A stretch of DNA of 64,000 nucleotides from Tamarix chinensis (GCA_030549775.1 CM060176.1:95161815-95225814); one strand, 5' to 3'; counted from the stretch's first letter, positions 48,508-61,653 are shown. A program made the numbers and translations. The notes: generated by a model not told the origin, from the letters alone.

Positions 48508-48840
48508 GACCCAGACCAGTCCACCGGTAAATAATAGTGGCAGGGTATGTTACCATCGCGATCGTTCCACTAGCTAAAATAGTGGCAGGGCATGTACCTT
48601 AGTGACCGTTCCACTGACTATAATAGTGGGGGATTCCGTGCTCAACAAACCAAACGTAAAATTGATAAGACATGGGGAAGATACTAATTACTTACAGTGA
48701 AACATCTTGTGAGTCGGGGCCATACCGGTCCACCGGCAAATAATAGTGGTAGGGTATGTTACCCTCGCGACCGTTCCACCAGCTAAAATAGTGGCAGGGC
48801 TTGTATCCTAGCGACCGTTCCACCGGCTATAATAGTGGGG
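48508..48840. repeat. CCACCGGxxAxAATAGTGG degenerate array in LTR5
   Basis: Six units of the reversed CACTATT...CCGGTGG motif, interspersed with GxGACCGTTCCAC and GGCAGGGxxTGT phrases. Confidence 0.8.
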
Positions 48841-49149
48841 TTCCCGCACTCACAGGGACTTGTATAATCCGATATGATTGATTAATGATGGACTAATGGC
48901 CTTAAGGCCCGAAAAGTATCGATTGATAATTATGCCTATTAATATTTGATTGAGTTGATAAGTATGTGAATGTACGAAAGTGAAGGTTATGGGTACGCTA
49001 TTAATATCTGATTGAATTGTTGGATGTGTGAATATATGAACCCGAATATCATGTTTATACCTAATGTTATGTACGAATATGGTAGTATTTCATATGTTAC
49101 ATTACGTGCCTGTTTTTAAGTGTGTTTCTAAAGAGTTACTGAGTACCGT

Positions 49150-49212
49150 AGTACTGAAGGGTTCCCTTCGTGGGGCCCCTGCCTATTCAATGGGCAGTGC
49201 CCCTTGCAGGTC
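49150..49212. other. Conserved GC-rich hairpin in LTR5
   Basis: CTGCC (49179-49183) and GGCAG (49193-49197) enclose TATTCAATG, the reverse counterpart of the LTR1 hairpin, including the flanking GGGGCCCC and CCTTGCAGG. Confidence 0.6.
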
Positions 49213-49577
49213 GTGTTCAGTGCTTTCAAGTGGGCCTCGGGAATAAGCGTAAGGAACTATCCGGAATTGATAGGATTTTAATTTGTCTCTTTAAAATTCA
49301 TAAATTCAATATATTTGTTGTTTTGTAACCACCACTGGTGGATTTTACTCTGATAAATTATTTACCGCGCTACTCTGATTTATATATGCTTGAGTTTCCC
49401 GTAAATTGTGTTTTACTCTTTTAGCCTTAGCACTTAGTACTGGAACGGTAGGAGTGAACCGGTCTGGTACTAAGTGTGGCAGTAATATCCCCAAAGTTCA
49501 CGGTTTATTAATCTGCTTCTACTGATTTCCTTTTTATTTAACGAAATTTTTCAGTAGTAAATTTTGGGGGTGTTACA

Positions 49578-50090
49578 ACTACACCCATTATACATGGGTA
49601 ATACATTACAACTAGTATCATGTAATCTAGATGTGATCATGGAAACAAATAAATGCATGATTGTCCATGATTAGAACTGTTGTGGTTAAGTCCTAATCAT
49701 TCTAATCACACATGATACATACGTTATTTAATCAAAACTTCTCAAAACATGGCTTTAACATGCATGTGAACATAACCATAAGAAAAAGTATGACAATCAA
49801 ATGGGAAGTTGAAAAACACGAGGCACCCATGTTTTCTTAATTCAAAAAATTGTCGAGAGTTTAAGAAAAAAACACAACCCTCCATGTTTTAAAAATACGG
49901 ACCATGTTTATTTATCAGACAACATCTTTGAGAGTTAGAAATAAAATATGACCCCTCTCATGTTACGAAACATGGACCATGTTTCCTCTCAACAAAGAAC
50001 AATTTTGCTATTTTTTCGAAACTCGATCATACAAATATACAAATAAAAAAATGATGATTACACTAAATCAAATTCAAACATAGGCCATTA
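49578..50090 (-). other. Copia leader, part 1 (between primer-binding site and LTR5)
   Basis: AT-rich untranslated DNA with no frame, continuing the leader split by LTR5. Confidence 0.5.
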
Positions 50091-50106
50091 GGGCTCTTAT
50101 AACAAA
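50091..50106 (-). other. Decayed copia primer-binding site
   Basis: On the minus strand TTTGTTATAAGAGCCC follows the LTR end at once. The usual copia site (tRNA-Met) is TGGTATCAGAGC. GTTAT.AGAGCC is retained. Confidence 0.6.
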
Positions 50107-50562
50107 TGTTAGATAGAATTTACGGTATAAATTCTAATCATCAATTAATACATACAATTAATTGAAAAATGCATGAAACCCTAATGCACGATACAAGCAT
50201 TCAATTATGTGGAATTAAACTATATAATGCTTATTGAGGATTGTTAGAGACATACCTCTAGCCATTGACAAAATTAATTTTACCGAAAATACAATTGGCA
50301 AGGAAATCAATCATAATTTGTCGGTTTAATTCCCTCTTTTCTTAAATTTGATGGTGTGTGCTTATTACAAGGAGTGAGAATAGAGACCTTAATTTTTCTT
50401 CTTTGTCTTTGATTTCACACATAAATCACATTAATAATGGAAGAAGAAAACTCTCCCCTTAATTCTCTCTCTATTCACGCATGAGTATGTGTGTAAATTT
50501 ATTAAAATTGCAACTATCTCCACTTAATAGTGCACATCACTTGTTGGACTATTATGCCAACA
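50107..50562 (-). mobile_element. 5' LTR of the minus-strand Ty1/copia element
   Basis: On the minus strand it begins TGTTGGCATAATAGTCCAAC at 50,562 and ends ATCTAACA at 50,107, right before the primer-binding site: TG..CA, 456 bp, typical for Tork-type copia. The matching 3' LTR is not in the window. Confidence 0.72.
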
Positions 50563-50567
50563 TAGAG

Positions 50568-53500
50568 TTGGTTTCAATAAGCAACTTTTGGCGCCAATCC
50601 TTTTGTATTTTTTTAAAAAAATATGAGATAATTAATTTAGGTATCTTCTTTATTTATGTATCATGTGCCATGCATATGCCTACATATAGACTTACTTATT
50701 TAACTCTAATTCTAACATCAAGAATTAGTTAGAAAGATTAATGTTAGGTTTAATTACTAATATATTACCATATAATATAACTTTTATAGTCAAATTTTAT
50801 ATCTAATTTAATATGGATCACATTAAGAATTAATGTATACATGAAATATAAAATACTTTATTTATAAAATAATAACAATAATTTTATAAAACTAAAATAT
50901 ATATTAATGCTTCCGAATTTAACCCCTTAATCGACCCGTCTTATTGAGTTGAAATTTATCCTAGACACGAATGTGAGCATAATTATTTACCTCCTCTTAT
51001 ATCTGTTCATTTGCCAACAAAGCGTTAATGATTCAACTTGTGGCTGGTAGGTATTACTGTACTGGGATTAATCGCTAATCTGAGTGGAACTATGCCTTAG
51101 CCACCACTCCTATTGAAGTGTCTCATTTTCGTATCCCTATCAAACAATTTTTTTTTATATCTTTAATTCTTCAATTTTTCGTTGCTTCTTTTTCTTTTTT
51201 ACCTTTTTAATTTTTCAATTAAGGTTTAGTTTTATTCCATTCCATCAATTCTCGTAGTTCTTCGGTTCTCTGCTACCTGTTTGTTTTTTTAAAAAAAAAA
51301 TGCGAGTTTACTTCTTTAAATTAATTCTTTGATTATATTTCCTCCTACCTTGAATCTATAATTTTGGTAACGAGCTGATTATGTTGCATCTAGCCATCTA
51401 CCTGTAACGGCTGTGAAGGGGCTTCATATCCTGAGTGTCGTGTATATTTCTTCCTCTTACAACATGACTATTTCTTTGGACCTCGTATCTGTTTTATTGT
51501 TTTTGAATTCTTTTTGTGAAAATGTTTAATTCTTTGAATTCCTTCTTCGTCGTTGCGTCCGTAGTTGTTAGAACTTAGAAGTTATTACCTTGGTGGTGTT
51601 TTGAGCTCTGCTCTGAGACACATGACATATTGTACAGTTGATGGCCTTGCTTTGGTCAAATCCTATCTGTGACATGTCTGCATCTCTCGACGTTCGTTTC
51701 AATTGGAATCACGCACCGAGATGTCTGGGTTCTGCAGGATTCTTGGCAGTGCATACTGTGCATTTTTCTGCTGGATCCGTACTACAATTTAGGAGGGAAA
51801 TGGATTGGTGGAAGCTGTGTGTCATTTTTGGACGAAACGATAGAAGCACGTTTAAAGCGTGGTGTATGTAATTGGACCCTACGTGTTTATTTCTTTTGAT
51901 GAGAAAAATTGGAGCCTCATAAGCGTGGCGTGTGTATATTATATCAATTTATTTGCTTTAGCTGTTAGGGGTTATCTGGGTAAGTAGAAGTTGCCGGCGC
52001 CTAACCTGCACTGCTAAGAGAAGTTTGCTTGGAGCGAGGCATCTTATTTCTCTTTTGCTTTTTAGATTACTAATGTTGAATGTGTTAAGGAGGCAAAACC
52101 CAGGGATTATATTAGGCGTGTACTTCCTCTTTTAATAAAAAAAACGGTGTTGTTCATTTCCTTACATTTGGTAAAGGGGCCCAGTTTTGATCCATTTCTC
52201 AACTTTAGGTAAAGGACGTCTCTTTAGGCTTGGCATTTTATTGTTATTATTGTGCTTACTTTAATCCCACTTTCAGAAGTGTGCAACTCCAACTGTATTG
52301 ATGGCTGAAGTCATAGAGAATTAGTTGGTCACGTATTTCACTATCTCACTTTTGTATATCTTGTTCACACTTCTGAGTTTCATGATGGAAACTTAATTGT
52401 AAAGCCATCCTAGCGTTTTTTAGTTTTTTCAGGTCGGAGTTTAATTAATGCTAATGATATCATCAAAATTAACATTAAAGTTTCCCTCTGCCCACCAATC
52501 AGCTATATCGTAAATAATGTATATGATTTGTTTCATTTCTGGTGTTGAATAACCGTCCTAGGCCTTTCTTATGATCTGCATTATTGATCTACCAATGACA
52601 TACATTTAAATATCAATCATGATATACAATATTATCTATTATTTATCATATTTTAGATCAGCTAATATATAAAATTGATAATACGAGCTAGTTCTATAAT
52701 TTTACATATTTATCGGTAATACATCAGTATTTTGTTGATATTTATTGATGTTTACCAATATTTGTTGTTAAAAAAAATTATGTCGAGACAACAACGATAT
52801 ATAAAATATTAGCATTCTAATATTGCGACCACAGTTTTATTGCTCTTTTTTTTCTTCAATATGTTTTTATAATTGATTTTAATGCAATTAATTAAGTTTT
52901 TGATGGAAGCTAATTAAAAAAAAGTAGTTATTTAAGATTGAAAAATAATTTTACCTTTATGCCTTTTGGCAATCTGATATCTTGTGATTGAAGTGAAACT
53001 GTCCTTTTCACAATTGGGTCATTATGTATCCATAATTATGGTGTTATTTTTTCTTATTTGATTTTCATTTCTGTAAGTTTGAAGAAACAAGCCTGTGAGA
53101 ACTTGATTTTGTTGGATCCACGAGTCATTCAGTCAGCACCTCACAAGCTCTGCCGTTACAGACCCTGCATTGGTCGGCCACTGGATCTCATGTGTCCTGT
53201 TGCCACTACCCTCTTCTTCATTTAGACCCCAAACAAGTTCTCAATCTCTGCAGCCAAGGTCACATACTGTCCACATTTATCTGATGCAGGCATGCCAGCA
53301 CCATCCTCCTGCCTCCCATCAACATTTCCTTACACCCTCCCAACAGTGTCACTTCTCTTCCTCTCATCAATAGCAACAGCCTTTGCCGCCATAAAATCAG
53401 CCATAAGAGCACAGCCGTCAATTACTACCACCAAGGATCCATTAGTCACCCAACCAACTGGTTAATGGGGTTGGAATTTAGGCATCCTTCTCTCAAGTAT

Positions 53501-53720
53501 TAGTGGAGTCTAATAGTGTATATGCAAGCGGTAATGATAGAGAACAAGTTGTGGAGGCTAATAAATCTGGTAGCAGGATTCTGAGCAAGACGTATCCAAG
53601 AACTTGTAAATCAAGTAATGACGTTCATCGTACTCTTATTTATTTCTCGAAAATTTTTTTGATCGCACCCTGTTATGTGGTGATATTAGAAGACGATGCT
53701 TTTATAGTAATTTGTTAGAT
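50568..53720. other. Spacer with a few possible decayed exons, not recognised
   Basis: Higher-GC islands lie in AT-rich DNA. At 52,069, after a TTTTAG acceptor-like site, the plus strand reads ITNVECVKEAKPRDYIRRVL. At 52,277, after TTTCAG, it reads KCATPTVLMAEVIEN then stop. At 53,110-53,220 it reads LLDPRVIQSAPHKLCRYRP and more. These could be exons of one decayed gene on the plus strand, but I recognise no family and the pieces may be chance. Open frames at 51,638-51,899 and 53,503-53,718 show no domain. Confidence 0.25.
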
Positions 53721-55887
53721 CAAGACCTACAAAAACCCAGTAAGTATTGAATTGTCGAAAGTTAATCTATAATTTCGTATGTTACCACCCTTGACTGTAT
53801 TTCTCTTCTTTTTGCGGGTTATGAATGATGTTCACGAGGATCGACTTGCAGTGCACTTAAATATATGTGTGAGGTTCGTTTTTTCCTTTATTTGCTAATT
53901 GAGTTCGAACCTGATCGACTCGATTTATTTATAACCTAAAGTAAAAGAAAAGGTAGAGTCGTAAACAATATATATGTATATATGATTCAATTGATATATG
54001 TAATTATGTGATTTAAAAGAATTACTAAAAATTAATTATTAGATCAAATCAGAAAATGCTGAAAATGTTAAAATTTAACTTACAAATAAAAATAAAATTG
54101 AAAATTAGTACGAAAACGTGTATTGTTAGATAGTAATTATATTGTGTAATTCACTAGATAAATGCTAATATATTTATATAGTATTTTACAAAGTATAACA
54201 ATTTTTTTTAGTGTATTCCATCAAAATTATGAATATTAAATCCTTAAATTAAAGAAATTGTATGGTTATTACTTTATGAAAAATTACATATCACTCTTTG
54301 ACCGGAGTATGCCTTTCGTTTAATTCATTATACAAACCTTATACGCTCCTCCTCCTATAGCTATATCATAAACCTCATTTGAGCATTTACTGCCCAATCG
54401 AGAAATTGAGCATCATATCGGAGTGTGGTTTAAAATTAGGGCCCATTCTATCGCAATAAAGTAGAATGACTTGGTGGCTCACACGCGATTAAAAAAGTAT
54501 GTAGAAATTTATTTATTTTTTAATTCGGAAGTTCGGTATGATGGCTTTGTTTAAATGTTTGATCAAATTGCAACCTTTGTCAGAATATCGGCACATCTTC
54601 TTGACCCAAAATTAGTTGGAAGATATGTTTCGGGGAGTGTTAAGAACACATATATGACCTACATAAACAAATAGATGAAGTAAGACCATTGTGTAAGAAT
54701 TCGTAACAGCTCCCCTTATAAGCAAATGGTTGTGGATGAAACCTCATTTGGATCAAGATATGACCTACGTTAGATCGATCCAAAAAAAAAAAAAAAACAT
54801 AGACAACTAAGTGCTTGTTTCAAAAAATTCTTTAAAAGTATTTTTTTGATATGCTACAAAAAAAGCTTTTCATAAAAGTTAGAAAAAGTAGTTCTTTGAA
54901 AACTTAACTACATATGCTGGTATAGATTATATAAATATGTTTGAACATACATAATAAATTAGATGATGATGATATGAATAATTAATAATAAAAAATTATA
55001 GTTATAACTAAATGTAATAGTAACAATACTAACCAATAACAACAATAATTATAATAGCAATAAACATAATAATAATTGTATCATAATGAAATTAATGATA
55101 ATATTAATTATAGTTATTATTAGTATTATTAATTATAATAATAATAGTGATTAACAAAAATAATACATATTAAATAATAATAATAATTAATATTCTTATT
55201 ATCTTGATTAATTAGTATTTATTTATATTAACTCTTTTGCCATATATTCTATCATCAATAACATTATTTGTCATAACAATTATCATTGTCATTTATTATA
55301 TGTATATGAATGCATATTATTCCCCTTATATTTAATTGTTTGTTTATTATGAATGAGGTTTTTTGGCTAATTAAAATATTTTAAACAAACAGAAGAATAT
55401 TGTTTTTGGAATAACAAAATCACAAAACAAGTTAGCTTCCATTAAAGTGAAGAGTTATTCATAGCTACATTCAATAGTTTAGCTAGATTGTCACTCGCCC
55501 ACTCTATTATATCTCGAATCACATAGTATTTTGGTAGATTCACTTTATACCTATTATTATACTTTTTATTTATTTATAGAAAATCCATAAAGGCAGGTTC
55601 AAATTATCATACGTGTATCGACACTATAAAAATGTTACAATACAAAACCAAGGACGAGGGAGATTCAAACATACAACATTTGATACCAAGGAGCTGCAAT
55701 TCAACATTATTATATGTTAACCTCATCAATCTATAGGGTTCATCACCTCATCAATCTAATTGTATATTATCCGTTAACTTTAAAAATCAATTAAAATAAT
55801 TTATTTCCCTATATCTCAAAAAATTAAAAGAACCTACTCTTTAAAAAAAAAAGGAAAAAATTATTCTTTTGGTTCTGTCCTCATGGA
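53721..55887. other. AT-rich spacer, no gene seen
   Basis: Includes a long AATAAT/TTAATT-rich zone at 54.95-55.25 kb. No frame, RNA or repeat with clear ends. Confidence 0.5.
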
Positions 55888-56321
55888 TAGGGATAGCAAT
55901 AAGTCGGGTCTGGATCAGGTCCGGCCAGATCCAAACCCGTTTATATTACCTAGACCCAGATCTGATCCAGATACATCAGGTCTTAAAAGTTCAGGCCCAG
56001 ATCCATATCCACTGAGTCCAGCTTGTAAACAAGTCCTAAATGGGTTCGATTATTTTTTTATTTTTTAAAGTAATTTATATAAATATAAATATATTTATGT
56101 TTTATCTAGCTTATTATGTATTTTTTGTTAAAATAATTTCTATGAGTAAAAATATAAATATTTTAAAATAGTTACTTGAACTTTTTAAATAGTATTTTAA
56201 TGCTTTTAGAATAAAATAGTATACATAATATTTATAAAATAAATAAGCAGCAATAAAGTTAAAAATAAATAAATAAGGATATCAAACATGATTATAATAA
56301 AGATGACAAACATAATATTCG

Positions 56322-56354
<33 letters not shown>

Positions 56355-56512
56355 TAAATGGGTTTGGGTCAGGTCTGGATTTAAAACTACCTAACCCAGA
56401 TCTAAACCCATTTAGATATATATAAATCTAGAACCGTCAGGTCCAGTAATTATCCAAGCCCACTAAAAATGAGGAAGGTCTAGATCAGGTCCGTGATCGA
56501 TTGCTATCTCTA
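55888..56512. mobile_element. hAT-like non-autonomous element C with (AC)n
   Basis: It starts TAGGGATAGCAATAAGTCGGG and ends GATTGCTATCTCTA, a terminal inverted repeat of the type seen in elements A and B. Subterminal repeats are CCAGATCC / GGTCTGGATCAGGTC, and the centre is AT-rich with an (AC)n tract at 56,325-56,353. The flanking 8-mers (CTCATGGA and CTATTAGG) do not match well. Length 625 bp. Confidence 0.6.
56325..56353. repeat. (AC)n microsatellite
   Basis: About 14 AC units inside hAT-like element C. Confidence 0.93.
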
Positions 56513-58080
56513 CTATTAGGTGTTTCATCATAAATAAGATTTTTTTTTAATTAGATATGTGCATAAATTTAAAATCCATTAATTCAATATTTGGTTTTAC
56601 CTGTGTCCAACATTTACAATCTTTTAATTAAGGAGGTATAAGGTGAGTTGTAGTGTACATTGCAGTTAGATTATGTAAAATTACAGCTTAAAAGGCAAAA
56701 CTCAAACTCAAGTCATCATAAATTATGGTAGTAAAACTCACTTGAATGTTAAAGATAGAGTTCGCCCCAACAACAACCGACAATGAAAATGGCCGACAAA
56801 GTCACCGTACATCAACAGAGGAGGGTAGAGGAAGGTAACATATGGCGAAGAAGGAAAAGATAGAGAGGAGTGAATCATGGCGATAGACAATGAAAGCAGG
56901 GCAACCGCGGTATAAGTTGAAGTGGGAAATTGAAGAGTGAGGAGGATGATGAAACAAAGAACCACAAGAATGGAGTTCTTTCAAAGTTTTTTTTTTTAAA
57001 TTTTAATTGACAATAGGTTATTTAAACTTTTTGAGATGAAGGGGAATATATCATTTGATTGTTTTGAAGTTAGGAGATAGTATAGAATTAAAATAAGATA
57101 AATTGGTGATTAGAAATTAATAATTAAAAGAGATAAGGTAGAGGTTAACGTATAATAATAACCGTGTAGGAGGTTGAGGGACTAATTTAAACATAAAACG
57201 AATAATAAGAATAAAAATAAGCATTTTTTATTTAGGAAACCAAAGTAGAGAAACATTAGTTTTATAGAGACCAAAATAATATTTAACTTAATACATACCT
57301 ATTTGGGTAAACCTTAGATCTTATGTGAGCTAACTTATTATGCTTTTTACCAACGCACATCCAACGAGCTATCCTAACATATAATATACTGCCACAAGAA
57401 TGCTAGGACAAGGATACTAACCTAAGAACACAATGAAGGAAATGATATATGTAGAGAGAGGATTAACTTTACATTTTTTAGCCGAGTTACAATCGTAATA
57501 GTTGTAGTACCTCTATTTTTTTTTTGCTATAAAAAAATTATTTTATTTAAACGAATATTGAAGCTTTTTAGAATAAAAATAAAAACATATATAGATGTCT
57601 ACCCGTGTGTTACAAACAAGAGACTTTGGATGCTCACCAATTACTCTTTCGGTCTTCTCCTCTTTTTTTTCCATGTAGCGGCGAAATACATGCGCCGGCC
57701 TCTCTTGATTTTTATTTAGTGGCTGTGCAATCAAGTACCGTGCGCCTCTGTATTTGACTATTTGGTGCCTTGGTACCAGCCTTGCCTATGCAGGTGAGGA
57801 TTCTGGGACTTTAATGTTTGGCTGTTTGCCAACGTTTCCCCGTATCCCTCGTCGGTTGATGAGTCACCGAACCCACTTATGTTTGCTTGCTCTCACACAG
57901 AGTCAGCTCTTGTGAGATTGGGATTCCTCGACGTCAGGCCGCCAGCCGTACAGCCGTCTGCAGATCCTGGCTTGAGCTACCTACGGGCTACGGCTGCATT
58001 CACGCCTGGCGGATGTTTTGTTGCGGTTCACGTGTTTGCCGTGTATTTTCACCGTAATAGGCTACCAATAATGCCCTTCT
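56513..58080. other. Spacer, no gene recognised
   Basis: The stretch 57.66-58.08 kb has a balanced composition unlike its surroundings and opens a 67-codon frame (57,879-58,082) with no recognisable domain. It looks like promoter or 5' exon DNA, but no gene follows. Confidence 0.35.
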
Positions 58081-58088
58081 AATTCTTT

Positions 58089-58116
58089 GCTCTCTCTCTC
58101 CCCCCCTCTCTCTCAG

Positions 58117-58153
<37 letters not shown>
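58089..58153. repeat. (CT)n then (TA)n microsatellite
   Basis: CT-rich tract with C-run and CAG interruptions, then about 25 CT units, then TATATATATATA. Confidence 0.92.
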
Positions 58154-58404
58154 GTTTTAGTGCTAGGTTCTTTTTAAGTCCACTACACACACAGTGTCTA
58201 TATATACCGGCATTATCCCTCCTTTCGAATTTTAAGATTCGCCTGTTTCGTATTATTTAAATAATAATAATCATCTTACGCAGTCACTTATCTTTAAAAA
58301 CATTTTCTTACATAATTATTTTTCATAACTAATACCAAACAAGTTAGCTACAAAAATAGCTGTCTTCTATTTACCTTTTTTGAAGCCGTCTTAGTGGACA
58401 AAAG

Positions 58405-59300
58405 TGTTGGGTTTCCTGAGGTTTTGACGATAACAAACAATAAGCATGACTTACTAATTAATAAAACACGTATTATATGTAGTTGAAGGGACAACCCACC
58501 ATACAAGACGAGATACTGTACTAGGAACATGTTATGGAAGCTCAAATTCAAAGAAGTGTCGCTCCTAGTACGTACGTGAAGGACCAAGTATGTGGAAAAG
58601 AGTCGTCAACGTCTTCTACAGCATCAAGACCGGACGAGTTCTCTCGGGAATGAGCAAAGCTAGCCGAGGTGCTTGGAGAGGACTGAACGCGTGGTGCTAG
58701 ACCGGATCGGCGGATCCGGTATCGTCTACCTCTGTTGGTTGGGCGCGTAATATATCACTTTGGAGAATATTCTTGCATCTTTAGATCTCCTACGTATTTT
58801 AAGATTTGAGATCGGGAAAAATTTTGGGCACTATCGAGAAGGGTTTCATAAATATTTTCAGAGTAATCTCAAAACAGAGAATAACGATTTCCTCAAATAC
58901 TTTTGTGGACATATCTTTTTATAAGTTTTTTTTTTTTTTTTTTTTTTGCGTGAAAGATAGTTTCTTGATTCCACGACTCCTTTATATGAGCCGTAAGATA
59001 AAATCTTATGAAATCATGGATTTTTTTTTTTTTACTTTATGGACGAGAAAATGAAAGTGATTTTGCTAAAAAAAAATCAAAGAAAAACTTTCTTTTGGTG
59101 AAGTGTCTTAGGCATATCCGTCAATGTGAGAAATGAAGATGAAGAAGCATCAAGCACAAAAAAGTCTATGAGCATCCAAGAAAAAAACCTAGGAAAGTTT
59201 TGAGAACAAGTATTGTATTTTGAGAGAAAGAGAGCATTTTAGTTTTTGAGATTAGAGGCTCAAATCATCAAAATTCTTTTAATCATTTTGGAGAGGGCCA
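58405..59300 (+). mobile_element. Possible Sirevirus-like LTR (tentative)
   Basis: The start TGTTGGGTTTCCTGAGG, with TTTTGACGATAACAAACAA soon after, resembles the opening of copia/Sirevirus LTRs. A GC-richer block at 58.6-58.75 kb (CTAGACCGGATCGGCGG) and a GAGAGAAAGAGAGCATTTT phrase near 59.22 kb also fit. The 3' end is not defined, no adjoining primer-binding site is seen, and the element's body is absent. Confidence 0.3.
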
Positions 59301-59319
59301 CAAAGTTAAATACATTTTT

Positions 59320-59702
59320 TGGGTGTGAATTAGTCTAAAATCGAATTGGATCGGAACCTGATTAAGGATCAAAACTTTTTTAAGCTAGGACTGAGGTGAG
59401 GGCCGTAATTATCGATCTAAGATCGATTAGGACCGAAATTGATAAGTTTTACAATTTTTTATATCAAAATTATATATATTTTAGGTAAACTATTAAATAA
59501 ATTATAGGTCAGACCAGAAAATTAGATTGTTTGGAGCCAAACCGGATAGGACTGAAACTAGTTAAGGGCTATTTTTTTTTTAAATTTGGGACCAACACTC
59601 AAATCAAAGATTGGAATATTAGTCCAGTCTTGGACTAAAACATGAAATAACCAGCCAATTAGGTCTAAAATTTCTATCTGAACCGATTCTTTAACACCCC
59701 TA
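59320..59702. mobile_element. MITE-like element with GGGTGT ends (tentative)
   Basis: The left end is TGGGTGTGAATTAGTC. The right end, read in reverse, is TAGGGGTGTTAAAGAATCGG, like the TAGGGGTGTxAA ends of hAT-type MITEs. The interior has repeated GGACxGAAxxxGxTxA motifs. No clear 8-bp duplication. Confidence 0.4.
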
Positions 59703-60379
59703 GTTGAGGGGGCTTAAGTCATTAGGCTTAAGCATTGGGTTTATTAACATTTGACCTCAAAGTAGATTGTTAGTGAAGCTAAGCTAGTCATTAGCATAGA
59801 CCAAAGATGGTCGAACCACATACATCTTGTGTGTTTAATCTTTATACTTTTGCACATCTATCAAAATAGGAACCCAATCGAATATTTTAGATCAACACAT
59901 AAAACCTCACACTATATCAAATACTGAACTTGCTTCAATATTTAGGTTTGAAAGAGCTTAAGAAATTTGTTATTTTGCATAAGTTTTAAAATTCGTAAGG
60001 CTAAAATACAAATTCAAACCCAGAGGGTAAGAACTAATCCAAAATTGAGACAAAACTTTTAAAATCAATCCTTTCCATTGAATAGAAGATTAAACACTAG
60101 CACGAGGAGAATTAAAGTTATATTTTTGCAATACACTCCAAACATTTTAAAAGAAGTAGAATAAGGCACCCAAAAAAACTATTAGATACAAAATCCTAAC
60201 ATTATGACCCAAACCCAAATGAAGCCATTCATGGGCCATCAAATCACCTATACATACACTTGAAAAGTGTAGTATTAGTAAGCCGATATACAAAGTAAAC
60301 TCGTCACCTATAGAGAGATACCATACTTGCATAAAAAATCAAAGCATATAATTTTAGATAAAGTAGATAAGGCATACTA
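59703..60379. other. AT-rich spacer, no gene seen
   Basis: No frame or repeat with definable ends. Confidence 0.5.
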
Positions 60380-61653
60380 TGTGACACCCCCATTTTTCAC
60401 TATTAATTTTTATTTTTTATGCTGTTAAAACATTTATGAAGGTGAAATATCAAAAAATTGATAAAAAAAAGGTATTACAGTCGTATCTAAAATAAGATTG
60501 ATGGATCATCGCTCGTCTCATGCTAGATATAAGACTAAGTATCCAAACCAATAAAATATAATTTAACACTAAAGTGCACATGATAAATAGTGTAAGAGAT
60601 AAGAAAGTTTAAGGTTTACAAATCAACAACACATTCAGCCTAAAAATAAGTACAAAAGTACAAACAAAAGGAAAATATAACTACACAAAATAATCTCGAT
60701 CCCTAAAAGACCATCAAAAGAGAGAATGTCAAAATGTCTAACTCTCTAATCTGCCATGATTATATATGTAGGTAGATGTAGCAGGCCAATAAATGACATA
60801 CTTGTTTATTCAGTCACCTCCTTAATCCAGTAATTATATTAATGAAATGGTGACCACATCCTTGTAAAAATCTCAAGGGAACACTTAAGTTCTTCATCAT
60901 GGAGCTCAATTATTATCAATGTAAACATATGAAGGTAAATATAAATGTCTGCTACTCTTGATCATATGCCTAAGCAATGATAATTGCATTGCATTACTAG
61001 GTATTATAATATTTAAATATCAGTACAGGCAATGATAAAGCTCGGCCCCTGGTTGTTCCTGTAATAATCACAAGGCTAAAAGTTTACAACCATCATAATT
61101 CAAACTCAAAGCAAGGTTTCATAAAAATGTTGGAACATACATAAACAGAAATTAGAGTGCGGAAAAAGGTTAACAACCTAGAGTACATAATCTAAAATTC
61201 CTCAACAGAAATAAAGGTTACAACACAATAAAACCAAGCCTGAATAAACCAGTACAAAATAAAGAGACATAGAAAAGGTAAATCTGGCCACGGAGCTCGG
61301 GAATCCCTAGGCCGACTCCATACTCAACACCCAGCCCCTCTCGATGCCTCGTAAGCATCAAACGTATCAAAAATAGCATCACCAACCTGCACAAAGTCAG
61401 AGGGGCCTTCTACTTGTGGGAATGAGAAGTACCCATGAAACGGGTGGTTAATACGCTACATACTGAGTAAAGTAACCATACACTAAGGCTAACACATAAG
61501 TGCACATAATTCAAGCATTTTAACATGACAATCATACAATCTCCCAGATAAATAAAAGCCAAGCTGCAATCCAGATAAACCTAATTATCTAATCTCTAAT
61601 TAGTAATCATTTCACATCATACTTTTTTATTAATCCATGTGAGTATGGAAAAC

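Larger units (their letters stand above)
43873..49577 (-). mobile_element. LTR5: complete giant LTR-like unit, minus strand, inside the copia element
   Basis: On the minus strand it starts TGTAACACCCCCAAAATT at 49,577 and ends TTCGGGGGATTACA at 43,873. Perfect ACTAC duplications lie at 43868-43872 and 49578-49582. It totals 5,705 bp, about 4.7 kb without the two hAT-like insertions. It is closely similar to LTR1 throughout but inverted. In plus-strand order it has the AT tail, the pyrimidine-rich block (44.2-45.35 kb), two inserted elements, the GGTAATTTTGTAA array (47.06-48.13 kb), the CCGGT/AATAGTGG array (48.51-48.84 kb), the hairpin (49.17-49.21 kb), and the CCTTAGCACTTAGTACTGG block. It has no internal retroelement region. 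Confidence 0.9.
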
